This document shows positions 7,583 to 14,748 of a DNA stretch of 60,926 nt, in pieces (positions within the stretch are counted from its first letter, which is position 1; each line of letters opens with the position of its first letter). Below the pieces are notes generated by a model. The model saw nothing but the letters and a program-made list of their open reading frames with translations. It ran no database searches and had not been told where the DNA came from. Position numbers and translations under genes: made by a program. Source of the DNA: Bryobacterales bacterium (GTDB taxonomy: Bacteria; Acidobacteriota; Terriglobia; Bryobacterales; Bryobacteraceae); contig PMYB01000157.1 in NCBI GenBank assembly GCA_003170915.1, forward strand, positions 2,669-63,594, given 5' to 3'.

Positions 7583-8025
7583 CAGCTTGCGCCAGGGCTT
7601 GCAGTCGTTTTTTTTAACATCTGGCGCACCGTTTCCCGATTGACCTGGGCCAGTCCGGGGCGTTCCCGCGCCGCACCAGTCAACAGGCGGATCGTCCAGC
7701 GTTTGCGCCCGCTGGGAGGCGCGCTACAAGCCAATGCCACCACCTCAGCTTCCTGTTCGGTTTGATACTTACGCGGCTGCCCCGACCGGGCTTCATCGTG
7801 CAGCGCATACTCCAAGCCGCCTTGACGGTATGCGGCGCGAGTCCGCCACAACGCCGTGCGGCCCAGCCCCAAGACTTGGCAAATCGTTGCGTCACCCACT
7901 CCACTGTCCAACGCCATGAGCATGTGCGCGCGGTTGACTTCTCGTGCCGGATGCACTCCCTTGCTTCGAAACGCATTCAAGGCCAGCCGATCCGACTCTG
8001 ACAGGTGCAACTCGGTCTGCTTCAT
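7582..8025 (-). CDS. IS630-family transposase, N-terminal helix-turn-helix frame (orfA)
   Basis: 147 residues with the IS630 N-terminal DNA-binding region: RAHMLMALDSGVGDATICQV, then LGRTALWRTR, then ALHDEARSGQPRKY. It ends MLKKTTASPGAS shortly after a run of eight A residues (minus strand of 7608-7615). Slipping back one base at this run gives LKKND...WRK, which joins smoothly to orfB. The frame break is therefore probably programmed -1 frameshifting rather than damage. Confidence 0.8.
   Translation of the reverse strand: MKQTELHLSESDRLALNAFRSKGVHPAREVNRAHMLMALDSGVGDATICQVLGLGRTALWRTRAAYRQGGLEYALHDEARSGQPRKYQTEQEAEVVALACSAPPSGRKRWTIRLLTGAARERPGLAQVNRETVRQMLKKTTASPGAS
7608..7615 (-). promoter_or_regulatory. 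A8 slippery run between orfA and orfB
   Basis: Eight consecutive A on the coding strand, after the codon TTA. A -1 shift here converts LKKT into LKKND and restores the full-length transposase. Confidence 0.6.
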
Positions 8026-8048
8026 GCAGCCATTATTAATGTTCCTCT

Positions 8049-8066
8049 ATTACATTGTCAACATAC
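8049..8066 (-). repeat. Right terminal inverted repeat of the IS630 element
   Basis: Read on the minus strand inward from the TA at 8067-8068. It pairs with 6906-6923. The transposase start at 8025 lies about 40 bp inside it. Confidence 0.65.
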
Positions 8067-8134
8067 TAGCCCGGACTTGTGGGCCACGTCTGTGCGCCAC
8101 GCATCGGAGGTTGGCCGCCTTTCGGGCGGCCCGT

Positions 8135-8359
8135 TCACGCGCGTTTGCGGGATTCAGCTTTCGCTGCAATCGCGACAAGCGCCCGCAGCGCATCATTCAC
8201 CGACTTCGAATCTGGAAAAGCCTCGGCCAACTCCGGGTCAAGGAGCACCACATTGGTTCCGCGCCGGTATCTGTCCACGTACTTGCCCCGAACACCACCG
8301 GAAAAATCGTACTCCGCCTTTATCTCACGAGCACGGCCCTTAGAAGGAGGTTTCTTCAT
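8135..8359 (-). CDS. Small antitoxin-like protein paired with a decayed BrnT
   Basis: 74 residues from ATG 8359; an upstream in-frame ATG at 8374 is less likely. The body reads KAEYDFSGGVRGKYVDRYRR then VVLLDPELAEAFPDSKSVNDAL, a pattern I know from small proteins of about 75-90 residues encoded next to toxins. The start overlaps the last codons of the BrnT remnant (stop 8340-8342) in the usual toxin-antitoxin manner. With the toxin dead this protein has no intact partner here. The IS630 right end lies about 65 bp beyond its stop. The antitoxin role is inferred from position and size. Confidence 0.6.
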   Translation of the reverse strand: MKKPPSKGRAREIKAEYDFSGGVRGKYVDRYRRGTNVVLLDPELAEAFPDSKSVNDALRALVAIAAKAESRKRA

Positions 8360-8550
8360 AGCTGTGTCTTTCATGCTTCGTCGCCGAGCGTGCGCCGATC
8401 AGGCGGATCCGCTCTCCTCGCATAGTTATGAACCACAATCAGCAGACTTCGCTAGCTGGACATTCAGACAATGACGAAGCGCTCCTCATCGATGGCATGA
8501 TCTGGGTCTGGGATCGTGATCGAAAGGGGGTCATCGAGTTTAGCGAATCG
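8340..8550 (-). pseudogene. BrnT-type toxin remnant
   Basis: Translating the minus strand gives KLDDPLSITIPDPDHAIDEE, then RFVIV, then a TGA at 8464-8466 and a TAG at 8452-8454, then RSLLIVVH. After a one-base frame change it reads ERIRLIGARSATKHERHSYE and ends ETSF at the stop 8340-8342. These are the core and C-terminus of BrnT ribonuclease toxins. The N-terminal third is absent upstream of about 8550. Two nonsense codons, one frameshift and a 5' truncation make it non-functional. Confidence 0.75.
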
Positions 8551-8619
8551 GGAGCCTCGCCGGGGGGCGCGGCATCCCCACGGACGAAAATCAGACCACC
8601 CGCCCCGCCGTTTCCAACT

Positions 8620-9156
8620 CTACTCCGGAAGCTTGAAATCCGCCGTGTACTGCGAGATCGAGCCGCTGTCTGGGTCGTAGGCATGATCCGGCGCGCGCAT
8701 GATCGCCATCAGCTCGCCGGCGTCCAGCCAGTTCAGTTCACACGACGCACAATCGTCGATCACTATGTTTCCAGGGCCGGCGTAGTAGTGCGTGTCCATG
8801 GCGCGGTGGCACTGGGGGCACTGAATGCGCCGCTGCAGCTCTTGGGGATCGGGCGGATGCGGGATCGCCTCGGTATCCCCCCGATGCGCCCGAAGGTCCC
8901 GCAGTATCAGAACAAAGACCGTCGCGGGAATCAGATTGCCGCGGCAGCGGGTGCAGTAGAGAATCTGGTGCGCCTCGATCATGGCGTGTACCAGCCGAAC
9001 GGCACAAACCGGGCAAGAAAGCTCTGAAGGCTCGTCCAGAACCCGGACGCCGTCCGCATTCTTCTCTGGGAAATATACGCTCTGGCAGTAGTCGCAAGTC
9101 AAACACTCCCGGCCGTCCAGGAGGCGCATCGGGGCGCCGCAATTCGGGCAGTTCAT
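8620..9156 (-). CDS. Zinc-ribbon (TFIIB-type zinc finger) protein
   Basis: 178 residues with four C-x2-C knuckle pairs: MNCPNCGAPMRLLDGRE then CDYC; CPVCAVR then YCTRCRG; CPQCHRAMDTHYY then CASCELNWLDAGEL. The last pair followed by WLDAGEL is typical of the zf-TFIIB domain of bacterial small zinc proteins. No catalytic motif is seen. Its ATG at 9156 lies 9 bp after the stop of the SPFH gene, so they form a two-gene operon and probably act together, perhaps at a membrane scaffold. Confidence 0.8.
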   Translation of the reverse strand: MNCPNCGAPMRLLDGRECLTCDYCQSVYFPEKNADGVRVLDEPSELSCPVCAVRLVHAMIEAHQILYCTRCRGNLIPATVFVLILRDLRAHRGDTEAIPHPPDPQELQRRIQCPQCHRAMDTHYYAGPGNIVIDDCASCELNWLDAGELMAIMRAPDHAYDPDSGSISQYTADFKLPE

Positions 9157-9165
9157 GGCGCCTCG

Positions 9166-10152
9166 CTACTCCTGAGAGACCTGGGGTTTGCCGCATCCGG
9201 GGCAGAACCTGGCGGCGCGGGGAATCTCCCGCCCGCATTCCTGGCAGAACCTGGCGGGGGCGCCCGGCTGAACGGCGGCCGGAACTGGACGAGCCGGCGC
9301 CCCGATCGCATTCATCATAGTCTGCGCCATCGATACACCGGCGCCGAGCCCCACGCCGACCCCCGCTGCGCCACCCGTGTTGGCGGCGGCCGTCTCGAGG
9401 GATTGGGCTGCTTCGAATTGTGTGTAGCGCCCGAGGTCGCCGGCCAGGTTCATGCCGATCCGCCGATCCAGAACTTTCTCGAGTTCGTCGGGAAGCGACA
9501 GGTTCTCAATCACGAAAGAATGGAGCGCCAGTCCAAGTGCGGTTAACGAGGGCTGGAGCACCGCCGCCACTTTTTGTGCCAGGTCCGCCTGGTGAGCCGC
9601 CATATCCAGGAACGCCACCTCGGAGGGAGCCACCACCTCGGTCAAGCGCGCCACGATGGTGTTGCGAAGCTGGCCTTCGAGATCCTCGACGCGGTAGAGC
9701 TCGCGCGTGCCGCTGACGTTGGTGAAGAACGCCCGCGGATCGGCGATGCGGTAGGAGTAAATGCCGTACGCGCGCAGGCGCACGGCCCCGAATTCCTTTT
9801 CCCGGATGGTGATGGGCGTAGCGGTTCCCCAGCGCTGATCCGTCTGGATTCGCGTCGAGAAGAAATAGACGTCGGATTTGAAGGGAGACTCGAAATCCTT
9901 GTCCCAATTGTTGAGATCGGTCAGCAACGGCAGATTGCGGGTATTGAGGGTGTACAAGCCGGCACCGAAGACGTCGGCGATCTTCCCTTCGTTGACAAAT
10001 GCCGCCATCTGCGATTCGCGCACAGTCAACTGGGCGCCGGTCTTTATCTCCATGTCGGCGATGGGATACTGCCAGGCGAGTATGCCCTCTTCGGGCTCAT
10101 GCCATTGGATGACTTCAATGAACTGCTTCTGCAGAAAGCTGGTAAGCGACAT
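9166..10152 (-). CDS. SPFH-domain protein with C-terminal zinc ribbon
   Basis: 328 residues from ATG 10152 (MSLTSFLQKQFIEVIQWHEP); the longer open frame upstream does not resemble the family. The SPFH/band-7 core includes MEIKTGAQLTVRESQMAAFV and LRAYGIYSYRIADPRAFF, as in the YdjI/virion-core-like subgroup. It has no N-terminal transmembrane helix, then a Gly/Ala-rich linker, and ends in a zinc ribbon (FCQECGREIPRAARFCPGCGK). Such proteins form oligomeric scaffolds; their role is poorly known. It is transcribed ahead of the zinc-ribbon gene at 8620-9156, which shares the zinc-knuckle theme. Confidence 0.85.
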   Translation of the reverse strand: MSLTSFLQKQFIEVIQWHEPEEGILAWQYPIADMEIKTGAQLTVRESQMAAFVNEGKIADVFGAGLYTLNTRNLPLLTDLNNWDKDFESPFKSDVYFFSTRIQTDQRWGTATPITIREKEFGAVRLRAYGIYSYRIADPRAFFTNVSGTRELYRVEDLEGQLRNTIVARLTEVVAPSEVAFLDMAAHQADLAQKVAAVLQPSLTALGLALHSFVIENLSLPDELEKVLDRRIGMNLAGDLGRYTQFEAAQSLETAAANTGGAAGVGVGLGAGVSMAQTMMNAIGAPARPVPAAVQPGAPARFCQECGREIPRAARFCPGCGKPQVSQE

Positions 10153-10322
10153 GATTGCTCCGTCCGGCACGCGAGCGCACCGGCGCCTCCCTCGATGTTG
10201 GAGAAATCCGGGCGTCAAGGAAAAGTTGCCAGAAGCCAGCAGCCGGCTCCTATCTTCCGGCAACGGCGAAGGACGCTACAGCACGTGAAAACCCAAGGCC
10301 ATACAACGTATTCTAAAAGGGA

Positions 10323-11471
10323 ATGGGTTGCGAATTTGTCGAAGATGGCGCGGCCGGGCTGCCGCTGTGGCAGCGGTATGCGGACCAGTTCCCGGTTCGC
10401 GAGCGCCTGATCTATTTGAACCACGCGGCCGTAGCGCCGCTGTCGAAGCCCGCGGCGGATGCCATGAAGCGCCTGGCGGACGACTGCCTCACTTTCGGCA
10501 GCCTGCACTATGGCGAGTGGCTGGCCGCCTACGAGGGGCTGCGGGTGGCGGCAGCCAAACTGATGGGGGCCGACCGGTCGGAAATCGCCCTTGTCAAGAA
10601 CACGTCGGAAGGCATTGCCACGGTAGCCATGGGGCTGGATTGGAAGCCGGGGGACCGGATGGTGGGGTTCCGCGAGGAGTTTCCGGCCAACTATTTCCCT
10701 TGGAAGCGCTTGGAGGAAAAAGGGGTTGAGGTCACGTGGCTGTCCGTCACGGACTCTTTGGACCGCATCGACGAGGCCGCTAAGGGCGCGCGGCTCCTGG
10801 CCATCAGCTTTGTACAATTCCTGAGCGGACGGCGCGCCCCCATTCAAGCAATTGGTGAGATTTGTCGTCGTAATCGATGCATTTATTTAGTAGATGCCAT
10901 CCAGGGACTAGGCGCGTTTCCGCTCGATGTGCGTGCCTGCGGGGTGGATGCACTGGCAGCCGACGGTCACAAGTGGCTGTTGGGGCCGGAAGGGTGTGGC
11001 ATCCTGTACATAAACCGAGCACTGCAGGACCGCGTGGAGCCTGTGGAATTCGGCTGGACCAACGTGGCGCGATACGACGACTACGCCTCCCGTGACATGA
11101 CCTTGAGGCCGGATGCCGGACGATACGAATGCGGAACGCTAAATACCATTGGATGTTTTGGATTGAAGGCTTCAATTGAATTTTTACTTGAAATCGGAGT
11201 CGGAGAAATCGCCCCAGTTGTCCTAAACCTTGGCGATCGGATTGCCAAGGGCGTCCAGGCGCGGGGGTACGAACTGTTGGGAGAGCGAACACCTGAGACG
11301 GGTGCGGGCATCGTGAGCTTCCGCAAGCCGCCGCTCGAGGCTGCGGAGATCGTACGGAAACTGCGCGCCTCCGGCATGATCACGGCGGCGCGAGCCGGGT
11401 GGGTGCGGACCTCGCCGCACTTCTACAACAGTCCTTCCGAAATCGACCAACTGCTGGAAACGCTACCGTGA
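10323..11471 (+). CDS. Class V aminotransferase (PLP-dependent, cysteine-desulfurase-like fold)
   Basis: 382 residues. The fold type I PLP pattern is clear: YLNHAAVAPLS near the start, an SVTDSLDRI region, VDAIQGLGAFPLDV (Asp contacting the PLP ring nitrogen) and ADGHKWLLGPEGCG with the Schiff-base Lys at about residue 217. The family includes cysteine desulfurases, isopenicillin-N epimerases and other amino-acid enzymes; no active-site cysteine loop typical of IscS was seen, so substrate is open. The start follows AAGGGA directly. Its stop overlaps the next gene's ATG by one base. Confidence 0.85.
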   Translation: MGCEFVEDGAAGLPLWQRYADQFPVRERLIYLNHAAVAPLSKPAADAMKRLADDCLTFGSLHYGEWLAAYEGLRVAAAKLMGADRSEIALVKNTSEGIATVAMGLDWKPGDRMVGFREEFPANYFPWKRLEEKGVEVTWLSVTDSLDRIDEAAKGARLLAISFVQFLSGRRAPIQAIGEICRRNRCIYLVDAIQGLGAFPLDVRACGVDALAADGHKWLLGPEGCGILYINRALQDRVEPVEFGWTNVARYDDYASRDMTLRPDAGRYECGTLNTIGCFGLKASIEFLLEIGVGEIAPVVLNLGDRIAKGVQARGYELLGERTPETGAGIVSFRKPPLEAAEIVRKLRASGMITAARAGWVRTSPHFYNSPSEIDQLLETLP

Positions 11472-12955
11472 TGGACTGGTTGCGGAACCACCCGATTGCG
11501 GCTTTCCTGCCCCTTCAGGCGCTGCTCTGTTTTTGGAACCTCGGGCTGCTGTCGCCTTGGGGGGATGAAGCAACAACGCTCCTGGTCGTTCGGCTGCCGG
11601 TCCGCGAGATTCTGCGCATTGCGTCGGAGGACGTTCATCCCCCCTTCTATTACCTCCTGGTGGACGCCTGGCAGCGGCTGCCATTGGGGCTGGACTGGGC
11701 GGTTCAAGCCCGCGCGCTTTCGGTGGTTTTCGCGCTGGCGGCGACGGTGGCGGCCGACCGGTTGTGGGCCAGCCGGCTGGCGGAATGCGGCCGAATCTGG
11801 TTTCTGGCGCTCTGGACGCTCTCCCCTTGCCTGCTGTTGTACGCCCGCATGTGCCGATCCTACAGCCTGCAACTGCTGGTGGCCACGGTTGCGGCCGCGT
11901 ACATCCTGCGTTTCACGGCGAAGCCATCCTGGAAAACCGGCGCGGGTCTGGTGGCCTCGCTGACAGCCGGCCTGTATACGCATTATGTGCCGGGCCTGGC
12001 GCTGCTGGCGACAGCCAATCTCGCGTTGCTGCGGAAGCGCCGCTTCCGCGACGCCATCGGCATAGACGCGCTGGTGGCGGTGGCTTATTTGCCGTGGATG
12101 GGGAGCCTGGCGGCGTCTCTGGGCTCCTGGGGCACCCACACCAGGACCTACACGGTCACGGGCGCGATGCTCTCCGAGATTCCCGTAAAGCTGGCGTTCT
12201 GGGCCGTGTCGTTCGTCATGGGTGAGGCCGTGCCCGACGCGGTCCTGGTGTCAGGGGGCTTGGTATTGCTGCTGGCCGGAGCGCTGGCGGTCTCGGGTGG
12301 CCGGCGGGATCGGGAGCTGCTCTGGATTGTGGCTCCGGCCGCGGTGATCGGGTTTATCGGGGTGGCGCGGTGGGTATCGTATCCGTTTATTCCCGCGCGG
12401 ATGCTCTTCGTCTTTCCATTTCTGCTGCTGCTCGCCGTCACGGGAGCGATGGCTCACCGCCGCGCCGGCGCGGTGGCCGTAACCGCCATGCTGGCGCTCT
12501 CGGTCTCAGGCGTCTGGTGCTATTTCCATAAGACCGGCTTTCGGAATAAGGAGTACGCGGTGCCCATCCAGGAGATTGCGGCGCACATTCGGCAGAGTGG
12601 CAACGCGGCGGATTCCGCCATCCTGGTGGATTCCGCCAACTCCGACCCGACCGCCATGGAGTACGCGCTGGGACCGTCGCGTCCATTTCTCGAAACCGGC
12701 GATCCAGCGGCGGCGCCGGCGGTTGCGCGCCTGCTGGCGGAGCCGAAGGTGCGGACCATCTGGTTTCTGCGCAGCACTCACGACATTTCGGCGGCCAAGC
12801 TCGATGAGCGGTTCGAGAAGCAACTTCGCGCCGCGATGCCGGTGACGGTGCATCCCTACGAAGCATTCACGCCGCTCGAAATCCGGCTGATGCGCGCCAT
12901 GGGGATGCGCGATCCGCCGGCCTGGTCTCACGAGTTGCTGGAGTTCCGGCGATAG
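11471..12955 (+). CDS. GT39-like membrane glycosyltransferase
   Basis: 494 residues starting at the ATG overlapping the aminotransferase stop. Ten or more hydrophobic segments span most of the length. Near the N-terminus, LLSPWGDEATTLL carries the acidic motif of the first periplasmic loop, and SEDVHPPFYYLLVDAW carries the His-Pro-Pro loop of the PMT/ArnT (dolichyl/undecaprenyl-phosphate sugar transferase) superfamily. Members move a sugar from a polyprenyl phosphate to a lipid or protein outside the membrane. uppS, which makes that lipid carrier, is 3.3 kb downstream but not in the same operon. Confidence 0.8.
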   Translation: MDWLRNHPIAAFLPLQALLCFWNLGLLSPWGDEATTLLVVRLPVREILRIASEDVHPPFYYLLVDAWQRLPLGLDWAVQARALSVVFALAATVAADRLWASRLAECGRIWFLALWTLSPCLLLYARMCRSYSLQLLVATVAAAYILRFTAKPSWKTGAGLVASLTAGLYTHYVPGLALLATANLALLRKRRFRDAIGIDALVAVAYLPWMGSLAASLGSWGTHTRTYTVTGAMLSEIPVKLAFWAVSFVMGEAVPDAVLVSGGLVLLLAGALAVSGGRRDRELLWIVAPAAVIGFIGVARWVSYPFIPARMLFVFPFLLLLAVTGAMAHRRAGAVAVTAMLALSVSGVWCYFHKTGFRNKEYAVPIQEIAAHIRQSGNAADSAILVDSANSDPTAMEYALGPSRPFLETGDPAAAPAVARLLAEPKVRTIWFLRSTHDISAAKLDERFEKQLRAAMPVTVHPYEAFTPLEIRLMRAMGMRDPPAWSHELLEFRR

Positions 12956-12976
12956 AAGGGGCCGCAGGCAGGGCAG

Positions 12977-13243
12977 CTACTGGTACGTGTGTTCGTTACG
13001 GAGGAGAACCGCAAGCACTTCGACAGTGCGGGTGGCGTGGCTCGGTTTGAAAATGGTGCGGTATCGGCCGGATACCTTACGATAATGGCCCTTGTGAGCC
13101 TTGCCCTTGAGCGGCTTCACGAGGCCGCGGAACGGGTCGCCGGCGAGTTCCCGGAGATCGTCGAGGATGTGCTGGCGACGATCCGGCGGTATTGCACTAA
13201 GCTGTTTTGCGACTTCGTGGTGAACGGTTATGCGCCAGTTCAT
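12977..13243 (-). CDS. RelE/ParE-family toxin
   Basis: 88 residues with the RelE-fold pattern: WRITVHHEVAKQLSAIPPDR, then GDPFRGLVKPLKG, then GHYRKVSGRYRTIF and a final LAVLLRNEHTY. Toxins of this type cleave ribosome-bound mRNA or poison gyrase; which one cannot be told here. The start lies inside the 3' end of the antitoxin gene (47-bp overlap), the expected order of antitoxin first. All conserved core residues I know of appear present, so it is probably functional. Confidence 0.85.
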   Translation of the reverse strand: MNWRITVHHEVAKQLSAIPPDRRQHILDDLRELAGDPFRGLVKPLKGKAHKGHYRKVSGRYRTIFKPSHATRTVEVLAVLLRNEHTYQ

Positions 13244-13514
13244 GTTCCAGCCTTGCCAGGGTCACGTGTTTTCCCTGGCGCATCTCCCGTTCGGCTTTCT
13301 TGACGAGTACGCTCTCTTCACGGGTGAGTATGTCGTCGGGATCGACTACACGCTTGGGCTTGATGAGCACTCCGCCGGCTCGGGCGGCAAATGCCACAAA
13401 ATCGCCTTCCTTCAACTGGAGGGCTTCACAGATGCGCCGCGGAATCACCACCTGGCGCCGCTGGCCAACCCTACCGAGCGGCTCCTGAATCGTCGTGGTT
13501 GCTTTGGATCCCAT
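13197..13514 (-). CDS. AbrB/MazE-type antitoxin
   Basis: 105 residues. The swapped-hairpin AbrB DNA-binding domain is at residues 8-55: LGRVGQRRQVVIPRRICEAL then LKEGDFVAFAARAGGVLIKP. The C-terminal half (residues 56-105) is charged and helical and would wrap the toxin. It precedes and overlaps the RelE-like toxin. A consensus-like promoter and a palindrome lie directly before the ATG, fitting autoregulation. The -10 ends 6 bp before the start codon, so the message may be leaderless. Confidence 0.85.
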   Translation of the reverse strand: MGSKATTTIQEPLGRVGQRRQVVIPRRICEALQLKEGDFVAFAARAGGVLIKPKRVVDPDDILTREESVLVKKAEREMRQGKHVTLARLEHELAHNRSPRSRKTA

Positions 13515-13519
13515 ACCTT

Positions 13520-13530
13520 CAGATTATCTG
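13520..13530. promoter_or_regulatory. Palindrome overlapping the -10, likely antitoxin operator
   Basis: CAGAT-T-ATCTG, a 5-bp perfect dyad around one base, covering the -10 of the toxin-antitoxin promoter. An antitoxin bound here would block RNA polymerase. Confidence 0.5.
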
Positions 13531-13548
13531 ATTGTCAGAAACTGTCAA
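13521..13548 (-). promoter_or_regulatory. Promoter of the RelE/AbrB toxin-antitoxin operon
   Basis: Minus strand: consensus -35 TTGACA (13543-13548), 16-bp spacer, -10 TAATCT (13521-13526). Confidence 0.7.
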
Positions 13549-13569
13549 GGGCTGAGCGAGCGTGAGCGG

Positions 13570-14748
13570 TCAACCTAGGGCCTGCTCCAGATCCCCAATG
13601 ATGTCTTCCACGGCTTCGATGCCCACCGAAAGGCGCACCAGGTTGTCGCGAATGCCCATGCGCTCGCGGTGCTTGGGTGAAATCTCGCGGTGCGAGCTCA
13701 TCACCGGGTAGAGCATCATGCTGTGGACATCGCCCAGCGAGGTGGCGCGCACAACCAGCTTGAGCGAGTCCATGAATCGGAAGACCTCTTCCCTGCCCGC
13801 GTCCTTGATCTCGAAGCTCACCATGCCGCCGTAGAGGTTCGCCGGGAAAAGGCGCCGGATGGCGGCGGCGTCGGGATGCGCGGGGTCGGCCGGAAAGTAC
13901 ACGCGCTCCACCTTGGGATGCGCGCCCAGCCAGGAGGCCACCCGGCACGCATTGGCGCACTGGCGTTCCATGCGCAGCGGGAAAGTCTTGATGCCGCGCA
14001 TGGTTAGGTAGCTTTCAAACGGCCCCAGCACCGGACCGACGACGCGGGAAAGTCCGCGCAGGGCCTCGAAGTGCCGCTTGTCGGAAACCACGATACCGCC
14101 CAGCACGTCGCCGTGGCCGGCCAGGTACTTGGTGACGCTGTGAACCGAGAAGTTGGCGCCCAGTTCGAGGGGACGCACCAGCAGCGGTGTGGCGAAAGTG
14201 TTGTCCACCACCATGGCGGCGCCGGCCTGGCGCGCGATTTCGGCGATCTTGTCGATCTCGGGCACGCGCAGCAGGGGGTTGGAAATGGTCTCGACCAGGA
14301 TGCAGCCGGGCCTGGCTTCGTCCACCGCGGCGCGCAGGGCATCGAGATCCCACACGTCGGCGAACCGGACGGCCACGCCCGCGGGCTCGAGCACGTTCGT
14401 GAGCAGGCCGATGGTGGCGCCATAGAGCGCATCGGCTGCCACCACGGATTTCCGCCGGTCGGCCAGCGCGGTGGCCACGGCCATCTGCACGGCCGCCATT
14501 CCGGAGGCGCAAGCCAGCGCGCCGTGGCCGCTTTCGAGCACGCTCATCAGCTCTTCCAGGGCCGCGTTGGAAGGGTTGTCGTAGCGCGCGTAACTGTAGC
14601 CCGGCTCCGTCCGGCCCATGACGCGGTCGAGCTGTTCCATGGAGTCGTAGAAGTAGCTCGAGGCGGTGTGAATCGGCGTTGTGACGGGAACGGGCGGCCC
14701 GGGCTTCTTGCGGTCTCCCGCGTGGACGGCTTGGGTTTCGATCTTCAA
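13570..14748 (-). CDS. Trans-sulfuration PLP enzyme (cystathionine gamma-synthase/lyase family)
   Basis: 392 residues. The Cys/Met-metabolism family is shown by YSYARYDNPSNAALEELMSV, ASGMAAVQMA, the Asp motif VVDNTFATPLL and the PLP Lys in HSVTKYLAGHGDVLGG. Members make or cleave cystathionine, or cleave methionine; sequence alone does not decide. Its ATG overlaps the cysS stop by 4 bp, so the two are translated together, linking cysteine production to cysteinyl-tRNA charging. metX and metW lie 10 kb away, which would supply O-acetylhomoserine for a synthase role. Confidence 0.85.
   Translation of the reverse strand: MKIETQAVHAGDRKKPGPPVPVTTPIHTASSYFYDSMEQLDRVMGRTEPGYSYARYDNPSNAALEELMSVLESGHGALACASGMAAVQMAVATALADRRKSVVAADALYGATIGLLTNVLEPAGVAVRFADVWDLDALRAAVDEARPGCILVETISNPLLRVPEIDKIAEIARQAGAAMVVDNTFATPLLVRPLELGANFSVHSVTKYLAGHGDVLGGIVVSDKRHFEALRGLSRVVGPVLGPFESYLTMRGIKTFPLRMERQCANACRVASWLGAHPKVERVYFPADPAHPDAAAIRRLFPANLYGGMVSFEIKDAGREEVFRFMDSLKLVVRATSLGDVHSMMLYPVMSSHREISPKHRERMGIRDNLVRLSVGIEAVEDIIGDLEQALG

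Larger units (their letters stand above)
6904..8068 (-). mobile_element. IS630-family insertion sequence
   Basis: About 1.16 kb, bounded by TA dinucleotides at 6904-6905 and 8067-8068, as expected for IS630 elements, which duplicate a TA target. Imperfect terminal inverted repeats are visible: reading inward, the left end gives GTACTAAGACAAAGTAAT and the right end GTATGTTGACAATGTAAT. Two overlapping minus-strand frames encode the transposase. The size and DDE residues fit the family. It sits between GH30 and a decayed toxin-antitoxin locus. Confidence 0.8.
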
